Assembly: GCF_000224515.1 (NCBI RefSeq)
Contig: NZ_AGAF01000120.1
Span: 35,358 to 99,357, forward strand
Direction: 5' to 3'
From: Desulfosporosinus sp. OT
GTDB lineage: Bacteria; Bacillota; Desulfitobacteriia; Desulfitobacteriales; Desulfitobacteriaceae
Length of the DNA stretch: 64,000 nucleotides
Below are positions 63,106 through 64,000 of the stretch, piece after piece (positions within the stretch are counted from its first letter, which is position 1; each line of letters opens with the position of its first letter). The notes below the pieces were generated by a model. It searched no databases. It was not told the origin of the DNA and saw only the letters and a list, made by a program, of their open reading frames with translations. The position numbers and the translations under genes were made by a program.

Positions 63106-63621
63106 CTATTTGATTAACAACACAGGTATTGTGGATTTTTTAAGTATGTTTTGTGCTAAACAACCAGAAATCAATCGTTTTAAGATATTAAGCCTCCGCG
63201 TACCAATAATGATAAATTCAAATGATTTTTTTGTTGCATAATCAAGAATTACATCGACCGTATCGGACATAGTCGTGTCTGAATATAATACTTGGTGATT
63301 AACGTTAAGCCCTCTTTCAAAAAATATTCCGTTAGTTTTATCAATAATCTCATCATAAACACTTTTGTCTGTCGAATTAGATTCATTTATCAAGCGTTTA
63401 AGCCAGTCCGCGATAGGGCTAACTGGCCAATTGTCCTTTTCCTCAATCCTTCTGCATTTTGCCCCTATCATTGAGCCCTCGCCATTTTCTTGTACTTGCA
63501 CAACGGTTACCTTTAGATTAGGCAAATTCTTCACAAGGGCAGCAGTATAAATGGCAGCAGAAAAAGAGTGCTGTGACCCATCAGAGTAAAGAAGTACCTT
63601 AACCTTATTGGAATTAGTCAT
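63106..63621 (-). CDS. Universal stress protein (UspA family), island copy 4
   Basis: 171 aa from ATG 63621, which follows GGGAG; the GTG at 63639 contains that site. The most diverged of the four: the ATP motif reads GTRRLNILKRLISG, with Arg replacing two of the motif glycines, so nucleotide binding may be lost. It ends at VLLIK without the KLPQEFID tail of its paralogs. Promoter P3 lies about 100 bp upstream. Confidence 0.85.
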   Translation of the reverse strand: MTNSNKVKVLLYSDGSQHSFSAAIYTAALVKNLPNLKVTVVQVQENGEGSMIGAKCRRIEEKDNWPVSPIADWLKRLINESNSTDKSVYDEIIDKTNGIFFERGLNVNHQVLYSDTTMSDTVDVILDYATKKSFEFIIIGTRRLNILKRLISGCLAQNILKKSTIPVLLIK

Positions 63622-63721
63622 GTAAATACTCCCTTTCACAAGTACTTAGAGTATATGCGTGTTTTGTAGCAATCCTCTATTAATCTCAAACTAATCTTTT
63701 AACCAATGCTTTAGCATAACT

Positions 63722-63795
63722 AGATTAGCATTGTATTAAAATCATGTCTATAACAGAACAATATTTTCGTAATGAAATTACGCTATGGATAATCA
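63722..63795 (-). promoter_or_regulatory. Conserved island promoter P3
   Basis: Minus-strand -35 TAGACA (63745-63750), 17 bp, -10 TAATCT (63722-63727). Both hexamers are identical to those of P1, and the upstream 45 bp align to P1 and P2 without gaps. Confidence 0.6.
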
Positions 63796-63900
63796 TAGGT
63801 ATATCTTGTTTATAAACAGATCTTCTAATCTCTACAGCATTGTTACTATCTAAAACCAATGGTATTTAATACTTTGCTAATTTGAATTTAAGCAAAATAA

Positions 63901-63931
63901 GCTCCGAAGAAATATCTTTTCTCTTCGGAGC
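63901..63931 (-). terminator. Dispersed hairpin D
   Basis: Perfect 10-bp stem (63901-63910 with 63922-63931), same family as A-C, followed on the minus strand by TTATTTT. Confidence 0.65.
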
Positions 63932-64000
63932 AGCTCATGAATAGTCCAACGCTCAGTTGTACCGTATTGACTTTCCAGAAGCTTAACTGGATATTATGAG

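Larger units (their letters stand above)
63622..64000. other. Right-end non-coding region
   Basis: No gene seen. It holds promoter P3 and hairpin D, which probably terminates a minus-strand gene lying beyond the window. Confidence 0.55.

Overview
The window reads like a chromosome segment of a low-to-mid GC, spore-forming, anaerobic Firmicute of the Desulfosporosinus/Desulfitobacterium type. This is inferred from gene content, not from a database match: a gerA-type spore germination operon, corrinoid-dependent methyltransferases with a RACo-like activator, a Firmicutes-style ethanolamine microcompartment locus with an ANTAR regulator, sigma-54 machinery, and sulfate/sulfite transporters. Nearly all genes lie on the minus strand. 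I saw no rRNA gene, tRNA gene, CRISPR array, prophage or intact insertion sequence.

Region by region (minus-strand operons read right to left). 1-5934: cydA-cydB, a strong terminator, a 223-bp MITE-like element, then cydD-cydC (cydC cut by the window edge): cytochrome bd oxidase and its assembly exporter. 6040-13469: a one-carbon module of a corrinoid protein, three URO-D-type methyltransferases, a RACo-like activator, a COG0523 GTPase and a predicted heavy-metal exporter. 14227-30907: an ethanolamine (eut) microcompartment locus transcribed eutS-eutP-eutW-eutV, then a leader terminator with an alternative hairpin, then permease-eutA-eutB-eutC-eutM-eutL-eutE-eutM-(eutT::pduL fusion)-flavoprotein-eutN-pduS-pduT-eutQ. 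31099-35956: a small unknown gene and parE-parC. 36011-41645: two small plus-strand genes, one behind a sigma-K-like promoter, and a gerAA-gerAC-gerD-like-gerAB operon. 42046-46969: an Fe-S protein behind a large palindrome, an ArsC-like protein, a TIGR02328-type protein, and a glutathionylspermidine-synthase-like/DUF350/lipoprotein operon.

47313-64000 is an accessory island with much non-coding DNA. It holds four paralogous universal stress proteins, three paralogs of an unassigned ~206-220-residue family, a sigma-54 activator with its sensor kinase, a textbook sigma-54 promoter, SulP and TauE/SafE transporters with a DUF1634 partner, a DUF3793 protein, lipoate ligase and a 35-residue membrane peptide. 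Three loci there share an ungapped ~87-bp promoter block, and four dispersed hairpins form a sequence family. This island is my best candidate for an undescribed, co-regulated system.

A second recurring theme is heptamer-periodic repeat DNA at three operon-internal gaps (7029-7063, 15032-15217, 19674-19729), each immediately upstream of a start codon; one contains 15 perfect tandem copies.
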